Assembly: GCA_019614645.1 (NCBI GenBank)
Contig: JABWDB010000047.1
Location: 806,001-870,000 of the forward strand
Direction: 5' to 3'
Source of the DNA: Stratiolaelaps scimitus
Lineage: Eukaryota > Arthropoda > Arachnida > Mesostigmata > Laelapidae
DNA: 64,000 nucleotides
Below the pieces are notes generated by a model that had not been told where the DNA came from, did no database searches, and was given only the letters and a program-made list of their open reading frames with translations. How positions within the stretch are numbered: the stretch's first letter is position 1; each line of letters begins with the position of its first letter. Both the position numbers and the translations under genes were made by a program. Shown here piece by piece: positions 23,746 through 36,358 of this stretch.

Positions 23746-24357
23746 CTGAGGAAAGATGAAAAGAAGCAGAGTAATGTCAGAGAAAAGGTAAAAGCGTTCA
23801 TTAATGCCAGCGCGAACATCTAGACTAAAACAAGTTAGACTGGACTGGACTGAATTACGAGCGTAGCTAGGCTCTGTAGCTTCCCGACGCGATTATCAAA
23901 TATATACGTTACGCAGTATACACGAAGAGAGGATGTAGGTGTTGTTTATATTCTGTCGAAATATGCAACACGGCGCGGATTGATTTGTTGCTTTTCGAAA
24001 AATGACCATCACATTATAGATAGATGGATTAAGCTACGAATGAATAATGATTGAACGTGTGGTTCAGGTAGCGATCGGTAAAGAGAATGATATTAGATCA
24101 CACGTTTTAAAGTCACAATGCTCGTATGCATTATTCATTGCCACTTCGTTCATACACTTCGTATTTAACATGACATTCAACTTCACACCGTTTCGTCTGC
24201 CATTACAAGAATCCGAGTCGATCTGTACTCTGCACCTGGATACAAACGGTATCATTGAGAGTAAGAAAACGCTTCGTGTGAACACGTTATTATTACACTG
24301 AGAGCCACACGTATATATATATATATATAGATATATATATATATATATAAATATATT

Positions 24358-24399
<42 letters not shown>

Positions 24400-24430
24400 T
24401 ATATATATATATATAAATATATATATAGAT

Positions 24431-24469
<39 letters not shown>

Positions 24470-27400
24470 ATAGCCAGTAGGTTTTGCTTGTGGGGCAAAA
24501 CTTGTCAGAGCGAACGCAAGTCCTCCAGTAAAGATACGATAACAGAAGTCTAACCACAGGCTAATCTCAGCATCGTGCAGTATGCAGTGTAGTTTCGCAA
24601 CAAAGCGAATTCGCTTTGGTTCGTGTAAGGCAGACGGGTGGTCGAAAACATTGTCGCACCCTATACTTTCTGGAGTTTGGTGAGCAAGACTTCTTTACCT
24701 CGCCGTAGTGAAAAAGGACGAGCTTTGAAATGGAGAAGAGTTGCCCTTTTGTCCGGTGCGCTTCTTCTCTTGTCAGCGAACGCAATTCGGCTGTGATCCT
24801 GCATACAGCCACGAAAGTAAAGGTATCAGCAGCTCGGTGGGCTCGAGCTGGCTTGGGTCGGGTCGGCTGGGTCGAGTTGGGTAGCCCAACTTCCGGAACA
24901 GCCGGCTCTGTTTTCTTTCCTCCCCTTCTCACTCAGCGCAGTCTAGCCGTACTTCTCCGAATAGAAGTTCAGCTTGGCCCTGCTGGGCGTCTGCTGCGGG
25001 GGCCTATCTCCACAGGTAACTCGAGCGAATCACTCTCCGGACGTCTCTTCGTCGCTTGCTGCTGGCAACGACTCTTCCCGATCGGGGGCAACGGGGGACC
25101 GAACGGCTTGGACTTCGAGTTGCAGTGGAGTCGTTTCATTTGCAAAAGTGCTCGATGGGCACTCCTGCCCCCGAACGAAACAAAAGACAGGGACAACTGG
25201 CAACGCACAGCTAAAAGCACTCCTAGGAGGTATCCTCCCCTTCCCGTCGGGAGGCAGTCGAATTGTGTAGAATGCAGCACTCTCTCTGCCCGCGTGCGTT
25301 TGTACCCGTAGTGTTTCCCCGAAACCCGTACATCGCCCTCACTCCAAACCTATATGCGCCGGTTGTTCTTCAGATGGCATCCTTCACTTCGCGACACTGT
25401 TGCTTCCACTGATACTATTGTTATATTGCTATTGTGGAATTGCCCGGTACGCCATCAAAATAGGCAGATCCTCGTGATTCGTTTCACAGAACTAGCGCTA
25501 CCGAGGTACAGCGTTCGATACTGATGAAATTCGCATCCTTTCTGCGCGCTCCCTCGACATGGGCCATTGTCCATCGCAGACTTTCTCAAAGAAACAACAT
25601 AATTTTTGCCCCAACAAAAACCCTGTGGTTTACCGTAAAATGAGGCCGAATGCAAAGCTCCACTCTAAGTGAGGAATGACGCGAAAATTCGGCTACGACG
25701 CATAATAAACAATAGTATTTCTTCTTTTCTCAGTGAATTCCCCTCGGGTGATCATGGAACGACGAACGTCGTTGACGTTCCTTAACGTCAAGCACATTAA
25801 CTCCGTCCAATTCCATGTGTCAATATACGCAGCCCGAAGTGCCGCATTTGATTAGTCTATGACGTGCAACTAGATACAGAGGAGATAGGTATTGGAACAT
25901 AATTGCGCTATTTCTTCATAGTAACGAATCGCACCGGAAATGGAACAAAATACAGATTGGCGTCGGCTAGGACGGTCGTCAAACAACCTTTTTTCTTTGC
26001 CTTTCAAAGTCAGCTAGGACAAACTGAACACAATCTTCGACTGTGGCCATTAATTTACTTTTCCCCTGTTGAAAAGTTTTCAGCGCAGGTACCCCAATTT
26101 CGACTCATTCATCTAGAGCCATGGCTATGATCTTAATTAGCAGGTTTCCGCCAATATCTGTTGAACATAAGGTCTGAGTGGCCTGCAAAAAAGAACGTCC
26201 CTCCTCACTGCCGCCTCGTATCGAGCGATCATTGCTGACAGTAATCTACTCTACTAAGAAAATAATCTCATACGGTACTTCATTTTTATTAAATTCAGCG
26301 ACTGTTACTACTGTGAACGAACGATACGATCCCTGAGATGTTCGACTCACCCGGACAGCGATCGAAGACTGTGTAAAGTAATAAATGTTCTCTAGTATTG
26401 GGGTAGGAATATAAACTATGCCTGTCATTGAGCTTCAATATCAGGACTGCGGGGGTCATGCCATTGATCGCATCTTGACATATAACGAAGAAGAAACAAA
26501 CTTCTTTCAGAGCTAAGTAGCAATGCTATTATTATTTTTATTATGATACTGTGTCATTCGTATGTATGTTTTATGCACACATGTATATGTATGTATATAT
26601 ATATAGAAGTGATTGAGAAGCCGAACGTAGAAGCAAAGCCGAGCCCGAGGCAAGATGGTGATTGGAGCGTGGCACTCGATGGCCCCATGGCGCCGATTCG
26701 ATTGGGAGGACCGAATAATACCGGAGAACAGGCGATACAGTGACTATGCGACCGTGAAGGAGTTGAATTGCAGCTCGGCTCCTTGAGCACTTCGATTAAT
26801 TACATTAATGCATTGCTCGTATCGCGTGCCACTGCTGTATAGCGGAACAGACAGGCCACCATGGAAAGGGTAAGGACCTGCTTCATCTACATCTGGGAGG
26901 AATACCATATGTGAGGGAGCCTGTGTCCCGATGAACATCCGGGGACCAATTGTTCATCAGGATCGCTGACTGGGACACGGAGTCAGCCGATAGGTACCAG
27001 GGGTGGACGGTCTGCGCAATCCATGTCGTCTCGTCTACCAATGTCTTGTTTAGAAAAGACATGATTCCATGAGCTGCGTATCTGAGGAAACATTGAATTT
27101 AAGAACTCACATTGGAACGACATAAAGCGATTGCTGTGCTATCTCGCTTTGTCAAATAACCTATAATTGTTACTATTGGGTATCACGCTCCAGTGAAGCG
27201 GTATACCAAGATTGGAAAGTATCCGGGAAGTTAGGTCACGGATATTTGACAGATTTGATAGGCTTAGCGACTACCATTGAATAATACGTGGGACATAGTC
27301 CCGTCTCCTGATACACTAAATGTGGCAGTGTGGACTTTTCCGCCGCTACTGATACTCTGGTTGAATCACCAAGGCCAGATGTATAATACACTTTGCCTTT

Positions 27401-27900
27401 GACGTATATGCCCAAAGTATATGAGAGACATAAGCAGTGAGTCCTTGTTGCAACTCTGCTGCATCGATAAGAGAATCCTCACTCTCTAACATGAAAAATG
27501 GATTAGCTATTTGGTCCGCAAGTGTTTGTCAGCTTCCGAAAGATTGTCTTCAATATTGCACCACCTGTGCAGTCTTGACCGAGAGCGACATGTTATATAC
27601 ATTATATCATTATATAGTATACCACCCTGAAAATATAACCGTTGACACTTCTAACTCGAGACCATTGTGGTCGTCAGCGAGGCAACCGGCGACCGCTCGC
27701 TGATAACTTGCTAAAAAAGGTACACTGTTAATCACGGCAAAACTCGTCGCGGCAGGCATGTCCACAAATAGTTCCCTATACCCACCAGGGTGCCAGGCCC
27801 AGAGCCAGGCCCAGTGAAGAATCGAATTCTCTTCCGTGACACGTTCAGACTTGAGCAACACTTCAACACAACAAAAGCAACGACGAGTCAAAAATGACAC
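23746..27900. other. upstream/intronic DNA, no gene seen
   Basis: Should be Shal intron if the 5' exons lie beyond the right edge. It holds the 160-bp compound TA tract at 24311-24470 and a moderately GC-rich stretch at 24.75-25.3 kb that is open in several frames on both strands but has no recognisable protein. The rest is AT-rich unique DNA. No Kv4 S1-S5 or T1 sequence was found on the minus strand. Confidence 0.5.
24311..24470. repeat. 160-bp compound (TA)n tract
   Basis: TA arrays broken by GATATA, AAATATATTTA and ATACATA interruptions, many of them at regular spacing. It generates meaningless Tyr/Ile frames on the minus strand. It is the longest simple-repeat block in the window. Confidence 0.95.
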
Positions 27901-30900
27901 GAGCCACCTTTAGTTGCTCGAGTGCCTCGCTGCTTTCCATTGGCGGCTCTCGCTCGTTTTATACATCCCAAGACCAACACCATCGTCGGTACCCCACGAG
28001 ACTCTGACATTCGATTTCTCCATTTCTCCAGTTGCCCCACTAAACTCGTGCGCCCCTTCGCAATTCCGCCTGACTATTCGTCTATCCGTTCGTTCATCGC
28101 CTCTCGGCTAAGCTCGCACAGCTATGCGTACACGCGAACCCAGCGTGACGCCTGCTTCGGCTGCTGTTCGGGAACGCGACGCTTTCCGCTCTCGTTGATA
28201 TGGACGGGGAAAGCGGGTGATACGATCGGGGGAAGAAACGAACAACCCAACTGGGACACTGCTACCAGAACCACCGCCGCTATCGCCGCTACTAGACATA
28301 GATGCACTACGCCACCAATCGCCGTCCACAGGCGAGCTGCCGGCTAGATAGTCGTCGTGGTATCCGTAGTGATAGTCATTGTTGCAGCAGTCTCGTGGAC
28401 GTTGAATGTTGGCTGAGAATCTATCCAGAAAATTTACTCACTAGTTGTTGTTGTGCTGTTGTGGGGTTGACGCTAGTGATTGTGTCGGGAGTGTTGTACA
28501 CGATGAAGATGACAGACAGTATAATCATTTCTTGCTTCCTGCTTATATACGACTACTACTACAACTATTGCTGCTCCTGGTCTAACTCTGTCCATTCAGC
28601 GGCCGAAGGCTCTCCGCGCCCTGTCCCTGCCCGGCCGGCTTTCTGCCATCGCTGTCTCTCGCCTCGTCCCGCTTTCGTCGATCTTAACATTTTTATACTA
28701 CAACTTCTGCTGCTGCTTCTTATTCCCCCCACCCTCTCTCTTTCTTTCTCTCTCTCTATCTTAAGTCTTGCCTCCTCTTTCAGGTGTAGGGCTCTTCTTC
28801 CTGTTCCTCGTTGGCCTGTTCCTCTTCACATCTGCGTCCTATCATATCCTACCCGACCCCCATCATCTTCGTTCTCTCTCCGCCCTCCTCCTTCGTAGCA
28901 GCCCCGATAGAGCTAAGGACTACGTTCTCCTTAGAGACGCGCAACGCGCTCGATCGCTCGCCTCCTTGTTCTGTCCGGAGCTGTTTCACTGCAAAAAATC
29001 GATGAGACCAATTTTTAAACATCACGCGCCAGGCTTGAAAGCCCGCCCCTCATCGACGCTTTATCTTCTTCTGCTGCCACTTCGTCGTCTTCGACTTTGT
29101 GCTGGTGTCGATTAGCTGGACACGCGAATCAGGCTTCGGGGAAGCGAGCTTACCTTTCTCGTCGACATCGGGGAATGCTGGCGTAGCGCTGATGAACCCT
29201 ACCCCTTCGCTCTCTGTACCGACAACGAAAAACAGACACGGAAGAAGACCGGCCCGCTGATTTGATCAGTTGAAATCATCGCTACCGCTACCAGCGCGGC
29301 CAGGGCCATCGCCATCCGCTGGAGCGAATGAGACGCACGCTCTTGGCCGATGATAGTGCCCTCTAACTGTCTCTCTGTCTCGCATCTGTGGAGCTACTTG
29401 TGGATCCTCAACGACTGGTTCACGGCTGTGTAATGTAAATGGCCCACACCTACACACACAAACACGGCAGTGTTTGTGAGTGTAGGTGTGTGTCAATTTG
29501 AGATAAACACAGGAGTAAAAGAAATAAGGAAGGTAGCCAGAAGGTGTATGCATATGTGTGTGCAATTTTAGGTCTTAGCAACATCCGAGTCCGTTTTCTC
29601 ACCTCAATGATATGAGAATAAACAGACAGGTGCAAACGAATACGTACAATAAGCACATTAATGAGAACCTTCCTGAGTTTCCTTTAGCAAAAGCTCATCC
29701 ACTTGAGGTGTTTATAAACACCACCACTGATTACCGCTGACGGGTGCTGTCCCATCGCGTTGTGCCCTATCTCTGCACTGTATGTTGACTAGCTCACGTT
29801 CGTTAGTCTTTGTCCTCAACTGTTATATCACGTTGCGTCGATGTCTCTCAATAGTGCAATTATTCTTGGCTTAGCTGTGCTTCATCATAGCGTTGAGTCA
29901 GCACCAATTTTTCCTCGTTTCATTAGGCAAGCACCTTTTGTCCGTACATCTGTTCTGTACACTTACTATACAATAGCTATCGTCTCGGCTCGGTCCTGCC
30001 TTCAGGTGAATTGGGTTCGCCAGAGAACGATATGTTCTTATTGGTTTTGAGTGACTATTTTCGGGGCAAGCGGCGAAGAAGAAGAGTTCTCACAGGGGAT
30101 TCCAGTGCGAGAAGAACGCGATCGACGCGGTGCGGATCTGGGGTTGGTCTCGGGGAGAGGATTTGGAGGCGCAGCATTGCTGCGATATTGACGAAGCCCC
30201 TTCTCTGCCATCGATCACTAAAGTGAGGACGAGAATACGCTAGCAGTGGTGGAGGCGGTGAGAGGCGCTAGCCGAAGAGCACGATAGCAGAGGCGTGGGT
30301 TCGTTCGTCCGTTCGCTGGTTGTGGGCGCAGACGACTCGTCCGCCTGTCAATGGCGTCCGCTAAGAGAGGAAAGGCGAACGCGGCGGCGGCGCGACCAGT
30401 TGCACATGCCGGACGCCACGAAACAGAGTAGACTGCTTCGGTTGCCAACGAATACCTTGTGAGAGTAACCTCTATACGGCGTCCGCAGAGTAACACTCGG
30501 AGCAGCAGAAGCAAAGGCAGAGGGGCGGCAACCATTGCTGCTGCCACCAGCACTGCTCTCGGGTAGAAGCCGTAAGATAAGGCACGTCACCAACAAACCC
30601 AAAGGGAGTGAGGTGAGGGTAGGAAAGCAAAGAACGATCGGCTCGTACGGAGCGGGAGGCAAAGAACGTTGCCCTTGTTCGCCACTATTCGGTCGGTGCG
30701 AGACGCTCGCCTGCCCGCCACCGCCGCCCCCGAATCGGACCATCGGGCGGCGTTGTCGGACCCGCCGGTTGGGCATCCATACCCGTCGGGGATCTGTCAT
30801 TGGCGCTGGCTCGGACATAGCTCGTGAGCTGGCAGCGTTAGGGTTGGTGTGTTCGGCTGCTGCGCAGGAAGGGTTGCGAGGAAGGCAGTCGTCCTCCCGG

Positions 30901-31700
30901 CCGACCGATTCCGCCGACTGCTGCTTTCTCGAGATCTCTGTGGTTCCTGATCCGTGTCCTGTGTTTGGTCGACGACAAAGAGAATGTGCACCCTCGGATC
31001 CTTGCCCTGTCCCTGAAAGCCCCAAGACCCCACCTTGCTCTAGCGCATTCCCGTGCTGCTCCGCCGCCACCTGCACAGTCGACGAAGTCCCGTTCCCATG
31101 TACCGTTTCCTTACACAAGCCCAGCCTGGTGTCGTACCTATGGGAATCCAACGTAGAATTTTCTACAGTCGTTGGCAGACGTCAGCCAGCGGCTGACCAT
31201 GGAATCCTCGAAATCCTTGGGTACGATAACCATACACAGAACAGCGCACGTACGCCAGGCTGGGCAACGAGGCAGGGGAAGGCCGGCTTTTTCGTGCACG
31301 AAAATGCCGGAAGGCTGCCGGCTGTCTTGGCTGTTCTTGGTAAAGCCGAAGGTCTGTAAGCGTCTGGGCGTATTAGTGCGATCGTCGCTCCCTCTACCGT
31401 CGTTCGCAACGAGCATGGAGACTCCTGTGGAGAGGAATAGTTCGACGCGCTCTGACTTTGCAGGCATGCCGTCTATCGTTGACAAATTCGACAAAATGAG
31501 ATCGCAGAAACATAGCCCGAGCACATAGTTGCCGATGCTGCTCCGAGCAAAGGTTATTGATGAGTGACAATCAGTGACGCTAGCGGCAGTAGCCACTCAG
31601 TGAGTATGGCAACAACAACAACGCCAGGAAACAACACGAACCAGTACGAGCGGAAGGTGGTTCCGCTCAGAACTTATCACTCAGACAATTCTCAGAATTA
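27901..31700. other. GC/CT-rich block with long open frames, function unknown
   Basis: Compositionally distinct from its AT-rich neighbours. 28.0-29.1 kb is C/T-rich on the plus strand, with CTCTCT and TTCTTC runs. 30.2-31.6 kb is GC-rich and open for 267-274 codons on both strands at once (30348-31151 minus, 30535-31359 plus) and for 152 codons at 31138-31596 minus. None of the products shows a domain I recognise, and opposite-strand overlap in GC-rich DNA is expected from low stop density. It could be a CpG-rich regulatory region, a 5' exon of an unidentified transcript, or simply biased intronic sequence. Confidence 0.35.
29841..30050 (+). other. small ORF with signal-peptide-like start (doubtful)
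   Basis: The frame begins MSLNSAIILGLAVLHHSVES followed by APIFPRF. This is a short polar start, a hydrophobic core and a small-residue site (VESA) that looks like a signal-peptidase cleavage region. A plausible donor, CTTCAG/GTGAATT, occurs near 30005, so it could be a first coding exon of a small secreted protein. There is no family match and no visible partner exon, and a chance ORF of this size is common. Very uncertain. Confidence 0.15.
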
Positions 31701-33190
31701 CAACCTCTGGTAAAAACGCGGACGACTTATAGCACATTGCTCTCTGATGTTGAACTCCGAAAGAGGAGGCGAGGCTGAGAGCATGGTGCACTGACTTCCT
31801 CGACGATAGACCTCATCATGTCTGTGCATGATGATCTATCGGCATAGCGTCACCGGTCGCTCAGGTCCCCGAAGGCATTGGGGCTGGCTGGCTTATCGCG
31901 AAGCTTAGAGCTCACTCAAAGGACACGCGAGCACAAGACGGCTGTGCCTCTTTGGCTTCCCCAGCACGTTTTGTGAAAACTCTTCCTCCCGTTTCGAACT
32001 ATTTTTCTCCACCGTTACGCGATTAACGTTCTGCCAGCTGGTGCCACCCTCCAGGCTACGCCTACCCGAAAATCCTAGATTCTTCCACTATCACGGCCCT
32101 CACGGCCAACCTACTCCACGTTCGTGTTCTGTTCCCGTCCCTCCCGTATCTCATATTTAGAATGTAGCAAGGAGAGTTTGAGAAACTTCAGAGGTAATCG
32201 CTGGACGAGAAAATTTCTATAATCGTGCAAGCAAGTACGCTGGACTATGCACTTCTCAGAGAAGTTGACATTCGGCGTAAAAATGCTAGCACAGGAGCGG
32301 AATAGCGAGTTTCCGTGAGGGTTGCAAAACTGTGTCAAATATGACAGTGTTTATTCTGTGTGCGGATTCTGTGGGACTGTAGGAAAGGATTTCGTTGCCC
32401 CCGGGATTTATCTAGTTCGAGCGAGTTCGCGTCCCTGGAGTGTGCATCCGGATAGTCCAGTACATATTCTCGTGCACAGACCTCACGGCCACCCCGTTAA
32501 CTGGTTCTCCGCTCTCTTGTGAGCATTTTGTCTCTCTTCCCCTTTACATTTACAGATAAGGCAATTATGCATATCGGCGGTCTCTGAAGGGCCATCAACC
32601 ATCAGGGTACTATGTTTCAAGGTACCTCGTGCCTCGCTCCAGCCTACACATTATTTTTTTAACAAAACAAGTATCACTATGAAATAGGCGGTGCGTAATA
32701 CCGTCAGTAACTAAACAGCTAAAGTGGCGTGTTTTATTCGCGCGATTCTTGACAAAGGTACACATCCGTTACACAAAGGTACACGGAGTTATAACATTGA
32801 ACACATTGAAAATGACTAAGAAAAATGGGTTCCCCACAAATTGAGTCAGCCGCAGATGCAAACACGTGTGGCATATTCGAAATGCAACCTACAAGAACAT
32901 AAGCAACAAAAACAACGGCTCACGCATCCCGTTGCGGTCGACGAATCTTGGGAGAGTCTGTACAAGACGCTTGAAAGCGACTTAGAAAGGAAATTCTTTT
33001 TTCGAATGGTCCACCCCAGTGGTAGTGGCGAATAGATTTGGCGCCAACCTATTCTGTTTTATTTATTTATTTCGGGCACCAATTGTACCCCGTGAATGAG
33101 TATATATGCTATGAACGTTAACGGCATTTATTATTTTGAGTTACTGCCTAAAAATGAGAACATCAGTGCAACCCGATATCTCGAGTTCTT
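31701..33190. other. unique non-coding DNA
   Basis: No supported gene or known repeat. There is a small imperfect foldback TCATCATG/CATGATGA near 31813-31834 and an ATTT run near 33060. The short frames are not protein-like. Confidence 0.45.
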
Positions 33191-33204
33191 GAAAAAACTT
33201 ATGG

Positions 33205-33290
33205 ATTTATGGCACCGGAATCGAACCGTGTGACTTCCCGATGACAGCGTAAAGACTCACCGTACGGCTGCAATAACAAACTAATTCATA
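33205..33290 (-). mobile_element. tRNA-like SINE head, second type
   Basis: On the minus strand the B box GGTTCGATTCC (33227-33217) matches the consensus exactly. It is preceded by an A-box-like segment around GTACGGTGAG, with tRNA-like spacing. The heads of the 21.7 and 54.2 kb copies are different, so this is either a different SINE family or a tRNA relic. The acceptor stem does not pair, so a functional tRNA is unlikely. Confidence 0.45.
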
Positions 33291-33419
33291 AAGCTGGCTG
33301 GGATCAGCCAACAAAAGACTTGTATTTATTTGCTACTTGTAAAGCTATGAAACGAATTACCTGCAATGTTGTTCTTCGGATCGCCGAGGCTCAGGGCCTA
33401 ATCGCAGGTAGGTAGTGTG

Positions 33420-33476
33420 CATACCGGAGTGGACCCGCGACCACTGACTCGCTGTTCCACTTCGTTACCCTCATAA
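33420..33476 (-). mobile_element. tRNA-like relic, degenerate
   Basis: The minus strand has GGGTAACGAAGTGGAAC (A-box-like) and about 30 nt later CGGGTCCACTCCGG, which matches 8 of the 10 fixed positions of the B box. It is in the same orientation as, and about 0.2 kb from, the tRNA-like head at 33205-33290, so the two may belong to one composite insertion. Confidence 0.35.
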
Positions 33477-33574
33477 CTAGGCGACTAAACTCTGGCGCAT
33501 TCGTCGACGTCATCTACACAGATTTAAAGAGTGAGTTGGAAACGATGCTGCGTCCATTTTTCCATGTGGGTACA

Positions 33575-33790
33575 CAACGGCTTCTCTAGGTCTGGCCGAC
33601 CACAGTTAAATGTTGGCTGTGAGTCAGCTCGGGAAATTTACTAGGTCTTGCCGAGCGACCACTGGCTATCGGTGGCAAGGAACGATTGTCGGTAGCCTCT
33701 CTTGACGCCATACGTGGACCAGCTCAAGCTCGTGATTGAGCCCTCCATAGACCTGTCCTTCTATGTAGAAGATACCAAAGCTTATAGCTG
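33575..33790 (+). mobile_element. non-LTR retrotransposon (LINE) RT fragment
   Basis: A decayed reverse-transcriptase core read across two frames. YRWQGTIVGSLS (33667-33702) corresponds to the GVPQGS-VLGPLLF motif. After a frameshift, LLTPYVDQL continues as the 'LYVNDL' segment, and SFYVEDTKAYS (to 33787) corresponds to the FADDTKI catalytic motif with the first catalytic Asp replaced by Glu. Upstream, FSRSGRPQLNVGCESARE looks like the thumb-proximal 'FLxxRxQxVxVxxxxS' region. It has stops and frame changes, so it is inactive. The element may extend to the shared tail at 34253-34316. Confidence 0.65.
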
Positions 33791-34252
33791 ATGCTCCAAC
33801 GACTGAGGGCAGGACCACCCTGAAGAAAACTCTGTGTCACTTTTTCATACGGGCAAATCGAATAAGACTTCGACTATCCTCTCACAGACGCTCTGTAATT
33901 CATTCTGAAGCGTACAACCATCACTAAGAGTACACGCTTAACAGGCCTGTCTTTGAACAACTAGAACTCTCATCGACCTCAGGAGCCTTTCATGGAGATT
34001 GGAACATCTCTGGTGGTGTCCGTGCGTTTGAAGAAAATTTCGTCCTCTCAAAAAAAGGATTCGACTCACTTATTCTCTGAATCTCAATAAACAACCAGGC
34101 CATATAAGTGCAAAATGTTCTACCATTTATAACTGGATCATTGAGTTGTTTACAATTCAATACTTTATTTATATTCATTAAGCTGTATGACTCATGTGTA
34201 CCAGTATTGTGTAGAACACCAAGAGAGTCAGCGATCTTGAACTAATACAAAA

Positions 34253-34316
34253 AGAGCTTAAGCATTGAAAAATTGCAGCTCCTTAAATAAACCAATAAAG
34301 ATTTACCATTTTACCT
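34253..34316 (+). repeat. SINE/LINE shared 3' tail without tRNA head
   Basis: The first 47 nt (34253-34299) are identical to the tail of the SINE at 21771-21817. The copy ends in a partial ATTTACC repeat. No tRNA-like head precedes it here. Instead a LINE reverse-transcriptase fragment lies about 0.5 kb upstream on the same strand, so this may be that LINE's 3' end. A 5'-truncated SINE is the alternative. Confidence 0.75.
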
Positions 34317-35007
34317 GCAGTAAATATATATACAAAAATATGCAGAGTAAATTTCTACGGCGGCTTCGATTTAGGCGTCATCTCCCCCCAGTACACTGTA
34401 TAGAAATAATCAGCGCCTCTGACAAACGAACATGGGCCAATCGTAAATATTTGAGACAGTTAGGAGAGACAACATCCTTGGGGAACTCTCCGAGCTAAAC
34501 GCATCCACCTCCCGTACGTGCTTTATGTTTCGTCCTAAAGCACAACTGCCTAAATCGAACGGATTAATCATCCTTCTTCCAGGGTGTTCGGATCTTGAAG
34601 CGGAAACTTGTACTCTGAGATTGCTGTGCGATTTTAATTTTAATAAGGTGCAGATGCCTCTCAGCATCCTTCATTATAAAGTGCTTGCTACTATATTTTC
34701 CGGGGCTTAGTTGAGTGGCCCGAAGCAGTCCAATAATTAGCATTATAATGATTGCTTTCCTGTAAATTCCGTTCGTGTCATCAGACTTTGACGAAACGAG
34801 TGCGTACGATGAACGCTAGATTACTACAATAATATATGAACATACTTTCACATTCACTGATACTAATTTGTAATGTACTATTCATTAATTCAATTAGTAC
34901 TTACTAGAATAATACGAATGCTATCTTTCTGAACTACAGCGCGTAATGCAGAAGTTATGCTGGTTGGGCAGCTGCCATCTTCGATAGTACTTATGATATG
35001 TTTATAA

Positions 35008-35048
<41 letters not shown>

Positions 35049-36358
35049 GTGACATTTGTATTTACAGTTCATTTCAATAAATGTGATTAATTATTGCAAA
35101 CAGAAATATAAAAATATTCTTCGTATCCAATATCGTCCCGGTTTACTGAACTATTGGAAGACGAGAGGAAATTTAGCTTCTGTTCTAAATCGATTTGACG
35201 TTGACACGGGCCGCCGATCCACGGAGTTCTCTGGCCTGTTCCATTACGTCAAAGCTATTATGCAATATCTGCATCCGGCACTTATACGTCCACGGTACAG
35301 GCTCACATGCGCATATATATAAGGCGTCGATCAAGACGATCGAGAAACACGACGAGAACTCATGTTTTAAAATGCTGGGACAGCGGTTTTATCCTGACTA
35401 ACGCTGCCTCATGGGCTAAACGTTTCAGCCTGGTAGCGCGAGCGGCGATTGTACGCACTCGAGGACCTGGTAGCAATACCGAGGCAAGACTTCCCAAAAC
35501 TGGAAATAAATGAATGGTATCACGAGATATTCGTCTGTAAATCTACTCAGCTGGATATTGAACAATTTAGGCTCACATTACATAAAAGAGTCCAAAATAT
35601 AGATGGCACAAGCATTTGACTAGTATCATTAGCCATAAGACCATTACATTTCCCGAGGCTTAACTAATTTCAAGAGAGTTCGTGCTATGACTAAACGATG
35701 CATCTTGTGTTCAATGCGTCATTGTACATTCGAGGAAGCACAGAATGTTCTTCTAATTGCACAAGTCAATTAGGCAGAGTGCACACGGCGCCGACGTTTA
35801 TGAAATGTTTGACAAGTTGGTGCGCGACAAAGGTTGACACGCGCTTTTCATTGGAGTCGAGAATTTATAGTCGCCTTACTTCGGCTGCTGCGGCGGCGGC
35901 GGTGGCGATCGCGACCGCGCCAGCATCTGCTGACATTTGCAAGCCCCACAGAGTAAACTAGAGCAAGGCTGGGGCGGGCCTAGCCGCTGAAACAGGCGAC
36001 CAACCGAAAGACCGGGTTGAACCTCGACCCATCCTGTGTATTGGTTCGTCCACACGGGAGGAAGGAAACGAATAGTACGCGCACCTCTCCGGCCCGGCCC
36101 AATCTTTTGTATATATGTCTTGCTCGGCTCCGGACACGGCCAAAACTGGCTGACTTGCTCGCTGTCTGGCCGCTAGTCGTAATGAAAGCAGTTAATTAAA
36201 TGCACTGTACTAGCGAGCCGTGTTGCCGGGATAGATGAGGTTGTTGCCGAGCAACGGTGGCATTCCAGCCCTAGTGCGGAGTCTCCATTCTCGGCGAGGC
36301 TCCAGTGACCGTTCCGGTTGCCTTCAAGATAGCCGCTACTGGACAACCGAGTAGATAG
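34317..36358. other. AT-rich non-coding DNA
   Basis: Unique AT-rich sequence with a TA run at 35010-35042 and a short GCG/GGC triplet tract near 35888-35905. No gene is supported. Confidence 0.45.
35010..35042. repeat. (TA)n microsatellite
   Basis: About 16 TA units, then AATAAAG. Confidence 0.9.

Noticed and set aside
24064..24557. Tyr/Ile-repeat ORFs on the minus strand
   Set aside because: Produced by the TA microsatellite at 24311-24470.
31811..31836. Small foldback TCATCATG/CATGATGA
   Set aside because: 8-bp arms are expected by chance in a window of this size.
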